A program made the position numbers and the translations under genes. Below the pieces are notes generated by a model. The model made no database searches. It was not told where the DNA came from and saw only the letters and a program-made list of their open reading frames with translations. DNA of 64,000 bases from Flexivirga alba (GTDB lineage: Bacteria; Actinomycetota; Actinomycetes; Actinomycetales; Dermatophilaceae), in NCBI RefSeq assembly GCF_042661025.1, contig NZ_JBHSWH010000001.1:1116001-1180000 (forward strand). Direction: 5' to 3'. This document shows, piece by piece, positions 8,077 to 15,823 of this stretch (position 1 is the first letter of the stretch; every line of letters begins with the position of its first letter).

Positions 8077-9435
8077 TCATCTCGTTTTCACCACTTGGGT
8101 GTCGTCGGAGCCGAGGTTCTCGGGTCGGTCCTCGGAGGTGGGCCGACGGGCGTGATCACTGATGCGCAGCAGGATCGCGATGATCACCCAGTTGGCCAGC
8201 AGTGAGGAACCGCCCGCGGACAGGAACGGGGTGGTCAGGCCGGTCAGCGGGATCACCCGGGTGACACCGCCGACGACGACGAAGACCTGCAACGCCATCG
8301 AGAACGCCAGGCCGGTGGCCAGCAGCTTGCCGAAGCCGTCACGGGAGGCGACGCCGGTGCGCAGGCCGCGCTCGACGATCAGGCCGTAGAGCACCAGGAT
8401 CGCGCACAGCCCGACCAGGCCGAGCTCCTCACCGAACGACGGGATGATGAAGTCGCTGTTGGCGAAGTAGGTCAGCTCCGGATGGCCCTGCCCGAGGCCG
8501 GTGCCGAACATGCCGCCGGCCGCCATACCCATCAAACCCTTGGCGATCTGGTCGGACAGTCCCGGCTGGAAAGGGTCCAGCCACAACGACACCCGCTCCT
8601 GGAAGTGTGCGAACAACAGGTAGGCGACGTAGGTGCCGGCCAAGAAGAGGCCGAGCCCGATGACGATCCAGGAACGGCGTTCGGTCGCGACGTAGAGCAT
8701 GCCGACGAAGAGCCCGAAGAACAGCAGTGAGGTGCCGAGGTCGGACTCGAAGACCAGCACACCGAGCGAGGCGATCCAGGCGATCAGGATCGGACCCATG
8801 TCGCGGGCCCGGGGCAACGGCAGGCCGAGCACCCGGCGGCCGACCAGGGACAGTGCGTCACGGGTCTGCACGAGGTAGCTGGCGAAGAAGATCGTGATCA
8901 GGATCTTGGCGATCTCACTGGGCTGGAAGGAGAAGCCGCCCACGACGATCCATACGCGAGAACCGTTGATGTTGCGGCCGATTCCCGGCATCAGGGGCGT
9001 GAGCAGCAGGATGAATCCGGCCAGTCCGAAGATGAAGGTGTAGCGCCGCAGCCGACGGTGGTCGGGCACGAAGAAGATCAGCGCGACCGCGGCCGCGGCA
9101 CCAACGGCGGTCCACATCAGTTGTTTCGGTGCGGCATGTGGGGAGCCCGGCGCCAGGTCGATGCGGTGGATCATCACCAGCCCGAGGCCGTTGAGCAGGG
9201 TGACGATCGGCAGCAACACGGGGTCGGCGTATGCCGCCTTCCAGCGCAGCGCCAGATGGAAGACGAACGAGACGACGGCGAAGCCGCCGCCGAGGGTGTA
9301 GAAGTCGACCGGGAGCGAATTGTTAACTGCTAGACCGACATTGGCGTAGGCGACCAGCACGATCGCAACAGCAACCACCAGCAACACCAGCTCGGTGTTG
9401 CGGCGGGTCTTGGGTGCCGCGATCTTGGTCTTCAC
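8077..9435 (-). CDS. rodA: SEDS-family peptidoglycan glycosyltransferase RodA/FtsW
   Basis: 452 residues and about ten to twelve hydrophobic helices. The SEDS signature is present in FSFQPSEIAKILI and in GTGLGQGHPELTYFANSDF followed by FGEELG. SEDS proteins polymerise lipid II into glycan strands and work with a class B PBP, here PbpA directly downstream. Cluster position corresponds to mycobacterial rodA; some annotations would call it ftsW. The start is GTG at 9435, directly abutting the pstP stop. Confidence 0.92.
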   Translation of the reverse strand: MKTKIAAPKTRRNTELVLLVVAVAIVLVAYANVGLAVNNSLPVDFYTLGGGFAVVSFVFHLALRWKAAYADPVLLPIVTLLNGLGLVMIHRIDLAPGSPHAAPKQLMWTAVGAAAAVALIFFVPDHRRLRRYTFIFGLAGFILLLTPLMPGIGRNINGSRVWIVVGGFSFQPSEIAKILITIFFASYLVQTRDALSLVGRRVLGLPLPRARDMGPILIAWIASLGVLVFESDLGTSLLFFGLFVGMLYVATERRSWIVIGLGLFLAGTYVAYLLFAHFQERVSLWLDPFQPGLSDQIAKGLMGMAAGGMFGTGLGQGHPELTYFANSDFIIPSFGEELGLVGLCAILVLYGLIVERGLRTGVASRDGFGKLLATGLAFSMALQVFVVVGGVTRVIPLTGLTTPFLSAGGSSLLANWVIIAILLRISDHARRPTSEDRPENLGSDDTQVVKTR

Positions 9436-10707
9436 TTAGCAGGTGCTTCCGTCGGCGACCTGCGCCTGGCAGGTGACCATGTCCGAGCGGAGGTTCTCGA
9501 CGATGCTGATCGCAGCTTCCTTGCTGCCCGCGGTCATGCTGCCCGCGGCGACCTTGTCACGGTCGTAGCTGGGCAGGTCGGCAACCCAGATATCGCTAAC
9601 GGTGTTGACGGAGTGCAGCTTGATTGGGCCGAGATTCTGCGAAATCCCCTGGTAGATGGTCACTTTGCCGTCGTGCTCGGTGAGGTAGTACTGCCGCTGC
9701 GTTGCGGCATACCCGAAGATGCCGATGACGGCGAGCACTGCCACGACGAGTATGGCGAACAGGATCCGGCGCAACCAGGCGAAGCGGCGCGGCCCCTCCT
9801 CGGCGAGCACCGGCAGCTCTTCGTCATCGTCGTCCGCAGGCGCGGGGGTGTTGGCGGCGCGACGCAGCGCCGCTGCCTTCGCCGCGGGGCTGGTCGGCGC
9901 GTCCGCCACGTCGGAGGAGACGTCGTGGGCCGCGGCGGCGCCGACGATCTGCGGGGTGGTCGAGGTCGGCACGTCGTCATCGCCATCGACAACATCCGCG
10001 ACGACGACGGTGACGTTGTCGCGGGTAGCGGCCTTGAGGGCGATCGCGATGAGCGCCTCGGCGATCTGCGCGGGGGTTCCGTCGCCGGTGACGATCTGCT
10101 CGATGGTCGGCCCCGCGACGTAGTCGGGCAGGCCGTCGGAGCACAGCAGCAACCGGTCGCCGGGCTTGGCCTCGCGCAGCGACAGGTCCGGCTCGTCGTC
10201 CTCGCGGCCGGTCAGCACCCGGGTCACCAGGGAGCGTTGCGGGTGATGCTCCGCCTCCTCGGCGGTGATGCGGCCCTCGTCCAGGAGGGTCTGCACGAAG
10301 CTGTGGTCCTTGGTGATCTGGCTGAAGACACCGTCCCGGACCAGGTAGGCACGCGAGTCGCCAATGTTGGCCAGTGCCAACATGTTTCCGCTGCGCAGGA
10401 ACGCGATGAGCGTGGTGCCCATGCCTTCGAGCTCGGCGTCGTCGTCCATCTCCGCGCGTAGTCGTGCGTTTGCGTTGTGCACCGCCGTCGCCAGCCGACG
10501 CAGGGCCTCGTCGCTGGCGAAGGAGGCACCGTCAAGGTCGATCAACTCGGCGACGACGGTCGAGCTGGCCATGTCCCCGGCAGCGTGCCCGCCCATGCCG
10601 TCGGCCAGCACGAGCAGATCGGGCCCGGCATACCCGGAATCCTCGTTGCGGCTCTTGCTGCCGAGACCGATGTCGGTGCGAGCGGCATACCGCAGGGAGA
10701 TCGACAT
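9436..10707 (-). CDS. pstP: PP2C-type serine/threonine phosphatase PstP
   Basis: 423 residues. PP2C catalytic domain about 5-240 with metal ligands in SRNEDS (Glu22, Asp23), LADGMGGH (Asp36), LCSDGL (Asp191) and TRDNVTV (Asp230). An acidic linker precedes one membrane helix at about 314-335 and an extracellular C-terminal part. It reverses PknA/PknB phosphorylation. The ATG at 10707 starts MSISLRYAAR, the usual N-terminus; the frame is open far upstream but that part is the shadow of fhaB. The fhaB stop is eight bases upstream. Confidence 0.94.
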   Translation of the reverse strand: MSISLRYAARTDIGLGSKSRNEDSGYAGPDLLVLADGMGGHAAGDMASSTVVAELIDLDGASFASDEALRRLATAVHNANARLRAEMDDDAELEGMGTTLIAFLRSGNMLALANIGDSRAYLVRDGVFSQITKDHSFVQTLLDEGRITAEEAEHHPQRSLVTRVLTGREDDEPDLSLREAKPGDRLLLCSDGLPDYVAGPTIEQIVTGDGTPAQIAEALIAIALKAATRDNVTVVVADVVDGDDDVPTSTTPQIVGAAAAHDVSSDVADAPTSPAAKAAALRRAANTPAPADDDDEELPVLAEEGPRRFAWLRRILFAILVVAVLAVIGIFGYAATQRQYYLTEHDGKVTIYQGISQNLGPIKLHSVNTVSDIWVADLPSYDRDKVAAGSMTAGSKEAAISIVENLRSDMVTCQAQVADGSTC

Positions 10708-10715
10708 GGGGGCCG

Positions 10716-11186
10716 TTACTTCCTGACCTCGAGGACGGTCTGGCCGATCCGCACGCGGGAGCCTTCGGACAACGCCATACCTTGCCCGATGCGTTCTTCG
10801 CCGACGTAGGTGCCGTTGGTCGAGCCGAGGTCGTCGATCATCCAGCTGTCGCCGCTGGCATAGATGCGGGCGTGCCGGCCGCTGGCGAAGTCGTCGGAGA
10901 GCACCAGTGTGCACTCCGGATTGCGGCCGATGAGCACGCCGTTCTCGGTCAGCGGGATGCTGCCGCCGCGCATCGGCCCCTCGATGATCGCCAGCCGGGT
11001 CGGCCCACGCCGGACCGCCTTCGCGGGGCGTTGCGGCGCAGCCGGGGTGCTGCGGCGGTCGGTGGACCGGGTCGCGACGTGCGTGCCGTAGAGGTCGCCG
11101 CGCAGCACGCTGACGATGCTGAAGATGAACGCCCAGAGCAGCGCCAGCAACCCGAGACGGATTGCCGTGAGAGTGAGTTCGCTCAC
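10716..11186 (-). CDS. fhaB: FHA-domain protein FhaB (FipA)
   Basis: 156 residues. One N-terminal membrane helix (about 8-27), a basic linker, then an FHA phosphothreonine-binding domain (about 78-150) with GRNPECTLVLSDDFASGRHA and DLGSTNGTYV. FhaB/FipA bridges phosphorylated divisome proteins in mycobacteria. The GTG start overlaps the fhaA stop by GTGA, so translation is coupled. Confidence 0.92.
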   Translation of the reverse strand: MSELTLTAIRLGLLALLWAFIFSIVSVLRGDLYGTHVATRSTDRRSTPAAPQRPAKAVRRGPTRLAIIEGPMRGGSIPLTENGVLIGRNPECTLVLSDDFASGRHARIYASGDSWMIDDLGSTNGTYVGEERIGQGMALSEGSRVRIGQTVLEVRK

Positions 11187-12124
11187 CGGGTCCCGCCTTC
11201 GTGCACGATCAGGTGCGTGCGTCCGATGGTGATGCGGTCGCCCTCGCTCAGGTGCATCGTCCCGATCGGGTCGCCGTTGACGAACGTGCCGTTGGTCGAG
11301 CCGAGGTCACGGATGGTGATCACCTGGTGCGGGCCGTCGTAGGTGACGCGAATCTCGCTGTGCCGCCGTGAGATTCCCGGGTCGTCGAGCAGTATGTCGG
11401 CGTCGTCGTCACGGCCGATGACGGTGATCGCGCCGAGCATCGGGTAGCGGTCGCCGTCGACGTCCAGCCACGGTCGCTGCCGCAACTTGCGCGGCGCAGC
11501 AGGAGAAGGCCGGTAGTCGTCGCGGCCCGCTGAGGTGGCCGAGGAGCCGGAGGAGCGAAGCGGGGCGCCGGGTCGAGTGCCGGGGGAGCGAAGCGGAGGA
11601 GGTGTATCGAGACCAGGCGTCTCGAGGTCCCGAGGCCGCTGTCGACTCGCAGCCGGCGGTGGCTCATACCCCCGCGGCGCTCGCGGGTCGTCGACATCAC
11701 GGGCTGGCGGCATACGTTCCGGCATACGGCGCATGTTCGGCTGCACCTGGCGCGCGGTCGACGGACGCAGCCGGAAGACACCGGTCTCCAGGCTCTCGTC
11801 CTCGCTGAACTGCACGCTGACCGGGCCGCCGGGCTGATAACGCTGGCTCTCGGCGTGCTCGGACGCGGTCGCGATCAGGTCGTCGGCCAGGTCGTCCTCG
11901 TGCTCGGTGACCAGGCCTTCGTAGTCGGTGGTCGACAGCTCGACCACGAAGAGATTGGGCACGACGGACCGCTTGCCCTTGCCGGCGCTGACCGCCCTGT
12001 CATCCATCGCGCGGCGCATGGCGCTGGCGATCTCGACGGGCTGGACCTCGGCCCGGAAGGCTTTGGCGAAGACGCCGTTGACGCCGCGCTCGATGCTGCG
12101 TTCCAGTTTGTCGAAGATGCCCAC
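11183..12124 (-). CDS. fhaA: FHA-domain protein FhaA with DUF3662 N-terminus
   Basis: 313 residues. The N-terminal DUF3662 domain (about 1-115) begins GIFDKLERSIERGVNGVFAK; the C-terminal FHA domain (about 225-305) has SRRHSEIRV and DLGSTNGTFV. FhaA binds phosphorylated partners such as the MurJ-type flippase complex and PknB substrates. The start is GTG 12124 with AAGGAGG six bases upstream. The linker between the domains (about residues 165-200) is encoded by the dispersed repeat at 11571-11614, giving a Pro/Arg/Ser-rich insert; a flexible linker evidently tolerates it. This gene heads the kinase operon. Confidence 0.92.
   Translation of the reverse strand: MGIFDKLERSIERGVNGVFAKAFRAEVQPVEIASAMRRAMDDRAVSAGKGKRSVVPNLFVVELSTTDYEGLVTEHEDDLADDLIATASEHAESQRYQPGGPVSVQFSEDESLETGVFRLRPSTARQVQPNMRRMPERMPPARDVDDPRAPRGYEPPPAASRQRPRDLETPGLDTPPPLRSPGTRPGAPLRSSGSSATSAGRDDYRPSPAAPRKLRQRPWLDVDGDRYPMLGAITVIGRDDDADILLDDPGISRRHSEIRVTYDGPHQVITIRDLGSTNGTFVNGDPIGTMHLSEGDRITIGRTHLIVHEGGTR
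11571..11614. repeat. Dispersed repeat copy inside the fhaA linker
   Basis: GGTCGAGTGC, a GGGGGAGCGAAGCGGAGGA core, then GGTGTATCGAGACC. A second partial core (GGAGCGAAGCGG) lies just before it at about 11551-11563. The copy is in frame and encodes part of the FhaA linker. Confidence 0.75.
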
Positions 12125-12348
12125 GTCTCGCCTCCTTGGTCCGGGTTGTGCGGGATCGGTTTTCCACGGCGCCCGTGCCGCGCACGCCATGGTAACTGTG
12201 TGGCGTATGACGCTTCGGCATACGCGCTGGGATCCTTCTGAATCGACCGAGGCCCGGACGGCGACGACCTACGGAAGGGAGCCCGGCCCGCCGCGATCTC
12301 GCCGATTTGGCGTTCTGGCGCCATACAGGGCAAACTGGTCCGGCACTC

Positions 12349-12430
12349 GCGCGAGTGGCGGAACGGCAGACGCGCTGGCTTCAGGTGCCAGTGTCCGAAA
12401 GGGCGTGGGGGTTCAAATCCCCCTCGCGCA
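12349..12430 (+). tRNA. tRNA-Leu (anticodon CAG), one base short as written
   Basis: The acceptor strand GCGCGAG begins at 12349. The anticodon arm is CTGGC TTCAGGT GCCAG with anticodon CAG, followed by a long variable arm as in leucine tRNAs. The T arm is GGGGG TTCAAAT CCCCC. After the T stem a full acceptor strand needs CTCGCGC, that is six C in a row before TCGCGC, but only five are present. As written, G7 of the acceptor stem has no partner or the T stem is a pair short. No CCA is encoded. The omission matches the loss of one base from six-base runs seen elsewhere in the window. Confidence 0.9.
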
Positions 12431-12482
12431 CAGATGAAGTAAGGCCCCGACAGGTTCATCGTCGGGGCCTTACTTCATCTGT
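12430..12482. terminator. 22-bp perfect inverted repeat after tRNA-Leu
   Basis: Arms of 22 bases (12430-12451 and 12461-12482, starting ACAGATGAAGTAAGGCCCC) are perfectly complementary around a nine-base loop. It begins at the tRNA discriminator base and ends with ACTTCATCTGT. It probably terminates the tRNA transcript and could work in both directions. Confidence 0.8.
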
Positions 12483-12591
12483 ATCGGCGTAATGGATGTC
12501 GGGACTTTTTGTATGCCGGGCCGAAACCACCGCCTGTCGGTGATCGGGGGTTCAATCGAAGGACCACGGCAGAAGCAGGGAGAGCGGCGGG

Positions 12592-14265
12592 ATGAGCGAG
12601 GTGTTCCTGGGCGGCTACCCCGCCAAGAAGTGCCCGCGAGTGGTGCACAACGAGAACGCCCCGGGCACGGTCGCGGTGGAGTTGCCCGTGCCCGCTCACC
12701 TGCAGATCCTCTTCGACGAGGGCCGGGCCTTCCAGGACGAGGTCGTCGAGGTCCTGCGGGATGTCCTGGGCGGCGGCGGCACGTTCCTCGATGCCGACGC
12801 GTCCTGGGCGGCGACGATCGACGCCACTCTGACGGCGATGGGCCGCGGCGATCCGGCGATCGTCGGGGGTCGGCTGCCGGACATCGCGGCACGCCGTGGG
12901 GCGCCGGATCTGCTCGTGCGCGCTGGGGCGGAGGACCGGCCGTCATACCTGCCGGTCGACATCAAGCACCATCACACCTTGAGCGCTTCGAAGACCAAGC
13001 AGCTCACCTACTCCCCGATCGACACACCGATGCGGTGGGAGTCGGCCGATGCCGTGTGCAATCGCGGTGGCCACTGGCGCGATGACGTCATGCAGCTGGC
13101 GCACTACACGCGAATGCTGCAGGACCTTGGCTTCCACCCCGGCGAGGAGTGGCTCCACGGCGGCATCCTCGGCACCGATTCGTATGACGGTCTGACGCTC
13201 CATGGTTGCGGGATCACCTGGTACGACCTGACCGAAGCCGGCGAGCGGACCTTCTCGGCCACGACCGAGTCGGGACGCCGAATGCGTTCGCCGCTGGAGC
13301 GCTACGACCACGAGTTCGGCTTCCGGGTCGAGGTCGCGCAGGCCGCCCGTGACGGTCGGGAGCTGGTGCGTCCGATCGGCACCGACGAGTGCTTCGACTG
13401 CGTGTGGGCGCAGCAGTGCGAGCAGGTCGTCGGCCCCGACGACGCCGGGTTCGCGCTGCGCCACGGGCGACTGCGGACCCGTGAGTGGCAATACCTCGCA
13501 TCGCGTGGCGTGACCACGCTGGCTGATCTGGCGGCCCTGGAGATCGACGCCGACCTGCTGGACGGCTTCGCACGCAATGCCGCCAGTCGGCAGGGCGCCG
13601 CTGCGGCGGAGAAGGCGCTGCGCGCTGCCGTCACCAAGGCCGACCTGACGCTGCGAGGTGTCGACATCGAGCCGAGCGGCGACGCCGGAGCCTGGCCGGA
13701 GGTCCCGACCGCCGACGTCGAGATCGACTTCGACATCGAGTGGGATCGCGCGGGCCGGATCTACCAATACGGACTGCGGGTCCGGCACGGCACCGACGAG
13801 ACCACCGCGCGCTACGAACCCGTCGTGTCCTTCGAGCCGTTGGACGTGGCCAGCGAGGTCGCGCTCGCGGAGCAGGCGGCCGACCGGTTCGCGGCGCTCA
13901 TCGCCGACGCCGAGCTGCGCGGGCGCAGGCTGATGATCTTCCACTGGTCAGGGGTAGAGGTGTCGCGCACGCGGAAGTTTCCCCGGCTGGCTGCCCTGTT
14001 GGAGGGCAGGACCGTCGACCTGCTCGCCTGGGCCAGCACCGAGTTCGTCGCCCGAAAGTCGTTCTCCATCAAGGACGTTGCGCCGATCTTCGGATTCGAG
14101 TGGGGCGTCGACGACGCCGGCGGCTTCTCGTCGATGGACAAGATCGAGCATGCCCGCGGCACCGGTCCCGACGCCGCAGCAGCACGCACCTGGTGCCTGG
14201 ACTACAACGAGTCCGACGTCGCCGCGCAGGCCGCGATCCGGGACGGGCTGCGAGCACGAGGCTGA
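12592..14265 (+). CDS. TM0106-type RecB-like nuclease with C-terminal RNase H-like domain
   Basis: 557 residues. The N-terminal part carries PD-(D/E)XK (RecB) motifs: Asp105 in GAPDLLVR, Asp123/Lys125 in VDIKHHH, and the QLAHY motif at about 168-172. Cys14 (AKKCPRV) together with Cys267, Cys270 and Cys276 (ECFDCVWAQQC) forms the one-plus-three cysteine pattern of Fe-S-containing Cas4/AddB-type nucleases. The C-terminal half, from DVEIDFDIEW at about residue 378, looks like the RNase H-like exonuclease domain of TM0106-family proteins. Role unknown, probably DNA repair. It follows tRNA-Leu with its own GGGAGAGCGGCGGG-rich leader. Some family members precede a helicase, which is absent here. 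Confidence 0.8.
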   Translation: MSEVFLGGYPAKKCPRVVHNENAPGTVAVELPVPAHLQILFDEGRAFQDEVVEVLRDVLGGGGTFLDADASWAATIDATLTAMGRGDPAIVGGRLPDIAARRGAPDLLVRAGAEDRPSYLPVDIKHHHTLSASKTKQLTYSPIDTPMRWESADAVCNRGGHWRDDVMQLAHYTRMLQDLGFHPGEEWLHGGILGTDSYDGLTLHGCGITWYDLTEAGERTFSATTESGRRMRSPLERYDHEFGFRVEVAQAARDGRELVRPIGTDECFDCVWAQQCEQVVGPDDAGFALRHGRLRTREWQYLASRGVTTLADLAALEIDADLLDGFARNAASRQGAAAAEKALRAAVTKADLTLRGVDIEPSGDAGAWPEVPTADVEIDFDIEWDRAGRIYQYGLRVRHGTDETTARYEPVVSFEPLDVASEVALAEQAADRFAALIADAELRGRRLMIFHWSGVEVSRTRKFPRLAALLEGRTVDLLAWASTEFVARKSFSIKDVAPIFGFEWGVDDAGGFSSMDKIEHARGTGPDAAAARTWCLDYNESDVAAQAAIRDGLRARG

Positions 14266-14299
14266 GCAGCGGCCTATTGGAGACGACCTGCGGTTCCGA

Positions 14300-14725
14300 T
14301 CATTGCCCGGATGCCCACGGATCCAACGTTGCCACCCCGGTCGGCTCAAAGTCCTTGAGGTTTCGGGTGACGACCGTCAGGCCGTGGATCTGGGCAGTGG
14401 CGGCAATGAAAGCATCGCGCTCGGGGCGAGGGTCGGGCACGTGTAAGTGCGCTGCCCGCCGTGCCACTTCAACATCGATCGGCAGGATGCGACCGGCGAA
14501 TCCGGCAAGCACTCCTGAGTCCATCCACTCCCGCAGCGGCGCGCTCTGCTGGTGATCGCGGCGTTCGAGTCGCGCTATGCCCAACTCGATCTCCAGCACG
14601 GTGACCACGCTGATGTACACGTCCCGCGCGGGATGCCGTTGCGCCCACTCCACTACTCGCGGGTCGACCACGCCGGGCCGCTTGCGCAATTCGCTGACAA
14701 CGTTGGTGTCGAGCAGGAAGCTCAC
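14300..14725 (-). CDS. VapC-like PIN-domain toxin (Phd-linked)
   Basis: 141 residues with LLDTNVVSELRK (Asp6), a central glutamate in TVLEIELGI, and RDAFIAATAQIHGLTVVTRN with the last acidic cluster. These are the PIN-domain nuclease residues of FitB/VapC toxins. The start overlaps the stop of the antitoxin gene by four bases (ATGA), so the two are coupled. It is a second, unrelated TA pair 14 kb from the first one; here the antitoxin is of Phd/YefM type rather than ribbon-helix-helix. Confidence 0.87.
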   Translation of the reverse strand: MSFLLDTNVVSELRKRPGVVDPRVVEWAQRHPARDVYISVVTVLEIELGIARLERRDHQQSAPLREWMDSGVLAGFAGRILPIDVEVARRAAHLHVPDPRPERDAFIAATAQIHGLTVVTRNLKDFEPTGVATLDPWASGQ

Positions 14726-14970
14726 AGGTCTGCGGCTCGCGGCAGAGACGTCAGCCGGGCCGGCTCGAACTCGATGTCGTCGTTGGTCTGCAGCCAGTCA
14801 ACGATGCTGCGCTTGTCGGTGAGTTGCTCGTATTTCGACGCCGACAGCAGGACGTAGGCTGCCCGCCCCCGGTCTGTGATGACAACCGGGCCGTGATCGG
14901 CCGCTCTCTTGGCCGCGCTGACATCGCGATTGAAGTCGCGTGCGCTCATCGTTGTCACGGCAGCCCCCAT
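14722..14970 (-). CDS. Phd/YefM family antitoxin
   Basis: 82 residues, or 75 from the second ATG at 14949 (MSARDFNRDVSAAKRAA), which is the typical Phd/YefM N-terminus. VVITDRGRAAYVLLSASKYEQL is the conserved beta-strand and helix of the DNA-binding and dimer domain; the acidic C-terminus (IEFEPARL) should wrap the toxin. It neutralises the VapC-like toxin directly downstream. The upstream inverted repeat at 14970-14993 touches the first ATG, so the later start, or a leaderless transcript from the first, is plausible. Confidence 0.85.
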   Translation of the reverse strand: MGAAVTTMSARDFNRDVSAAKRAADHGPVVITDRGRAAYVLLSASKYEQLTDKRSIVDWLQTNDDIEFEPARLTSLPRAADL

Positions 14971-14993
14971 AAAGTAGGTACATAGCTACTTTA
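14970..14993. promoter_or_regulatory. Operator-like inverted repeat of the Phd/VapC pair
   Basis: TAAAGTAG (14970-14977) and CTACTTTA (14986-14993) are perfect eight-base arms around GTACATAG. It is AT-rich against the background and sits directly at the antitoxin start, where autoregulation by Phd-type proteins is expected. The convergent-side neighbour, tetR, ends at 14991, so the element also overlaps that stop codon. Confidence 0.7.
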
Positions 14994-15689
14994 ATTCCAT
15001 GGCGAGCGGGTGGCAACCACGATTCGGTGTTTGTCGGCCGTCGTCGTGGAATCAGCGAGGCTCGGCAGCACGGAGTCGACGATGGCGAGCAGCGAGTCCG
15101 TGAGCAGGCGACGCGCCTGCTCACGGCTGAGTGCTTCGGAACGCAGCCACTCGCGGACGGCGCCCTTCGCGAGCTGGCAGTAGGCGCGTAGGGCCGCACG
15201 CTCGGGCGACTGCGCGGTGCTGTCGGAGCCGAATCCCACTGCCTGCAGGATCTTTCGGGCGGCGATGTCGTCGGCTGAGGCGAGGATGCGCTCGACCTCC
15301 GGGTCGGCGGCGATCCCCTCCGGCCCGGTGACAGCGACATACGTGCCTCCGTGGCTGGCGACGGTGTCCAGGAACCAGTCGACGCTGCGCTCGACGCGCT
15401 CGGTCATCGAGCCGGTCGACCCGATCGAGTCGTCGATGTTGGGCACGAGCACCATCGCGCGCACGACGTCGAGGTAGAGCCCGCGCTTGGTCCCGAAGTA
15501 GTGGTGAATGAGTCCGCGGGTGACACCCGACGCCTCGGCGAGTTCGGTCGTCGAGACGGCGACATACGGCCGCTCGCCGAAGAGCCGGATCGCGCAAGCC
15601 AGGATCTCCTCGCGGCGTGCGTCCGGCTCGAGTCGACGCGCCCGCGCGCCGGTCGGATCATCGGTCGCCGTGATCTGGTCCTCGGTCAT
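14991..15689 (-). CDS. TetR-family regulator of the fatty-acid oxidation operon
   Basis: 232 residues. The N-terminal HTH (about 22-70) reads RREEILACAIRLFGE, then STTELAEASGVTRGLIHHYF, the TetR signature; the C-terminal half is the ligand-binding domain. ATG 15689 has GAGGAAG four bases upstream; the frame is open beyond it but the operator lies there. The gene is divergent from the acyl-CoA dehydrogenase, and the perfect 11-bp inverted repeat between them is its likely operator. The ligand is probably an acyl-CoA, by analogy with FadR/KstR-like TetR repressors; that is inference. Confidence 0.87.
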   Translation of the reverse strand: MTEDQITATDDPTGARARRLEPDARREEILACAIRLFGERPYVAVSTTELAEASGVTRGLIHHYFGTKRGLYLDVVRAMVLVPNIDDSIGSTGSMTERVERSVDWFLDTVASHGGTYVAVTGPEGIAADPEVERILASADDIAARKILQAVGFGSDSTAQSPERAALRAYCQLAKGAVREWLRSEALSREQARRLLTDSLLAIVDSVLPSLADSTTTADKHRIVVATRSPWN

Positions 15690-15726
15690 GGTCTTCCTCG
15701 TCTCGCCGGTCGACACATCTTCCAAA

Positions 15727-15749
15727 GCTGTTGACAGTCTGTCAACAGC
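15727..15749. promoter_or_regulatory. TetR operator between tetR and acyl-CoA dehydrogenase
   Basis: GCTGTTGACAG (15727-15737), one central T, and CTGTCAACAGC (15739-15749) form a perfect 11-bp inverted repeat midway between the two divergent starts. TTGACAG within it may also be a -35 element for the rightward promoter, so binding would block transcription. Confidence 0.8.
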
Positions 15750-15823
15750 GTGTCGATACTCGTGAGTACGGCTCGAAGACATCACTCGAGCACACTTCAC
15801 TCACCGACCGCCCGGAGGTCTCC

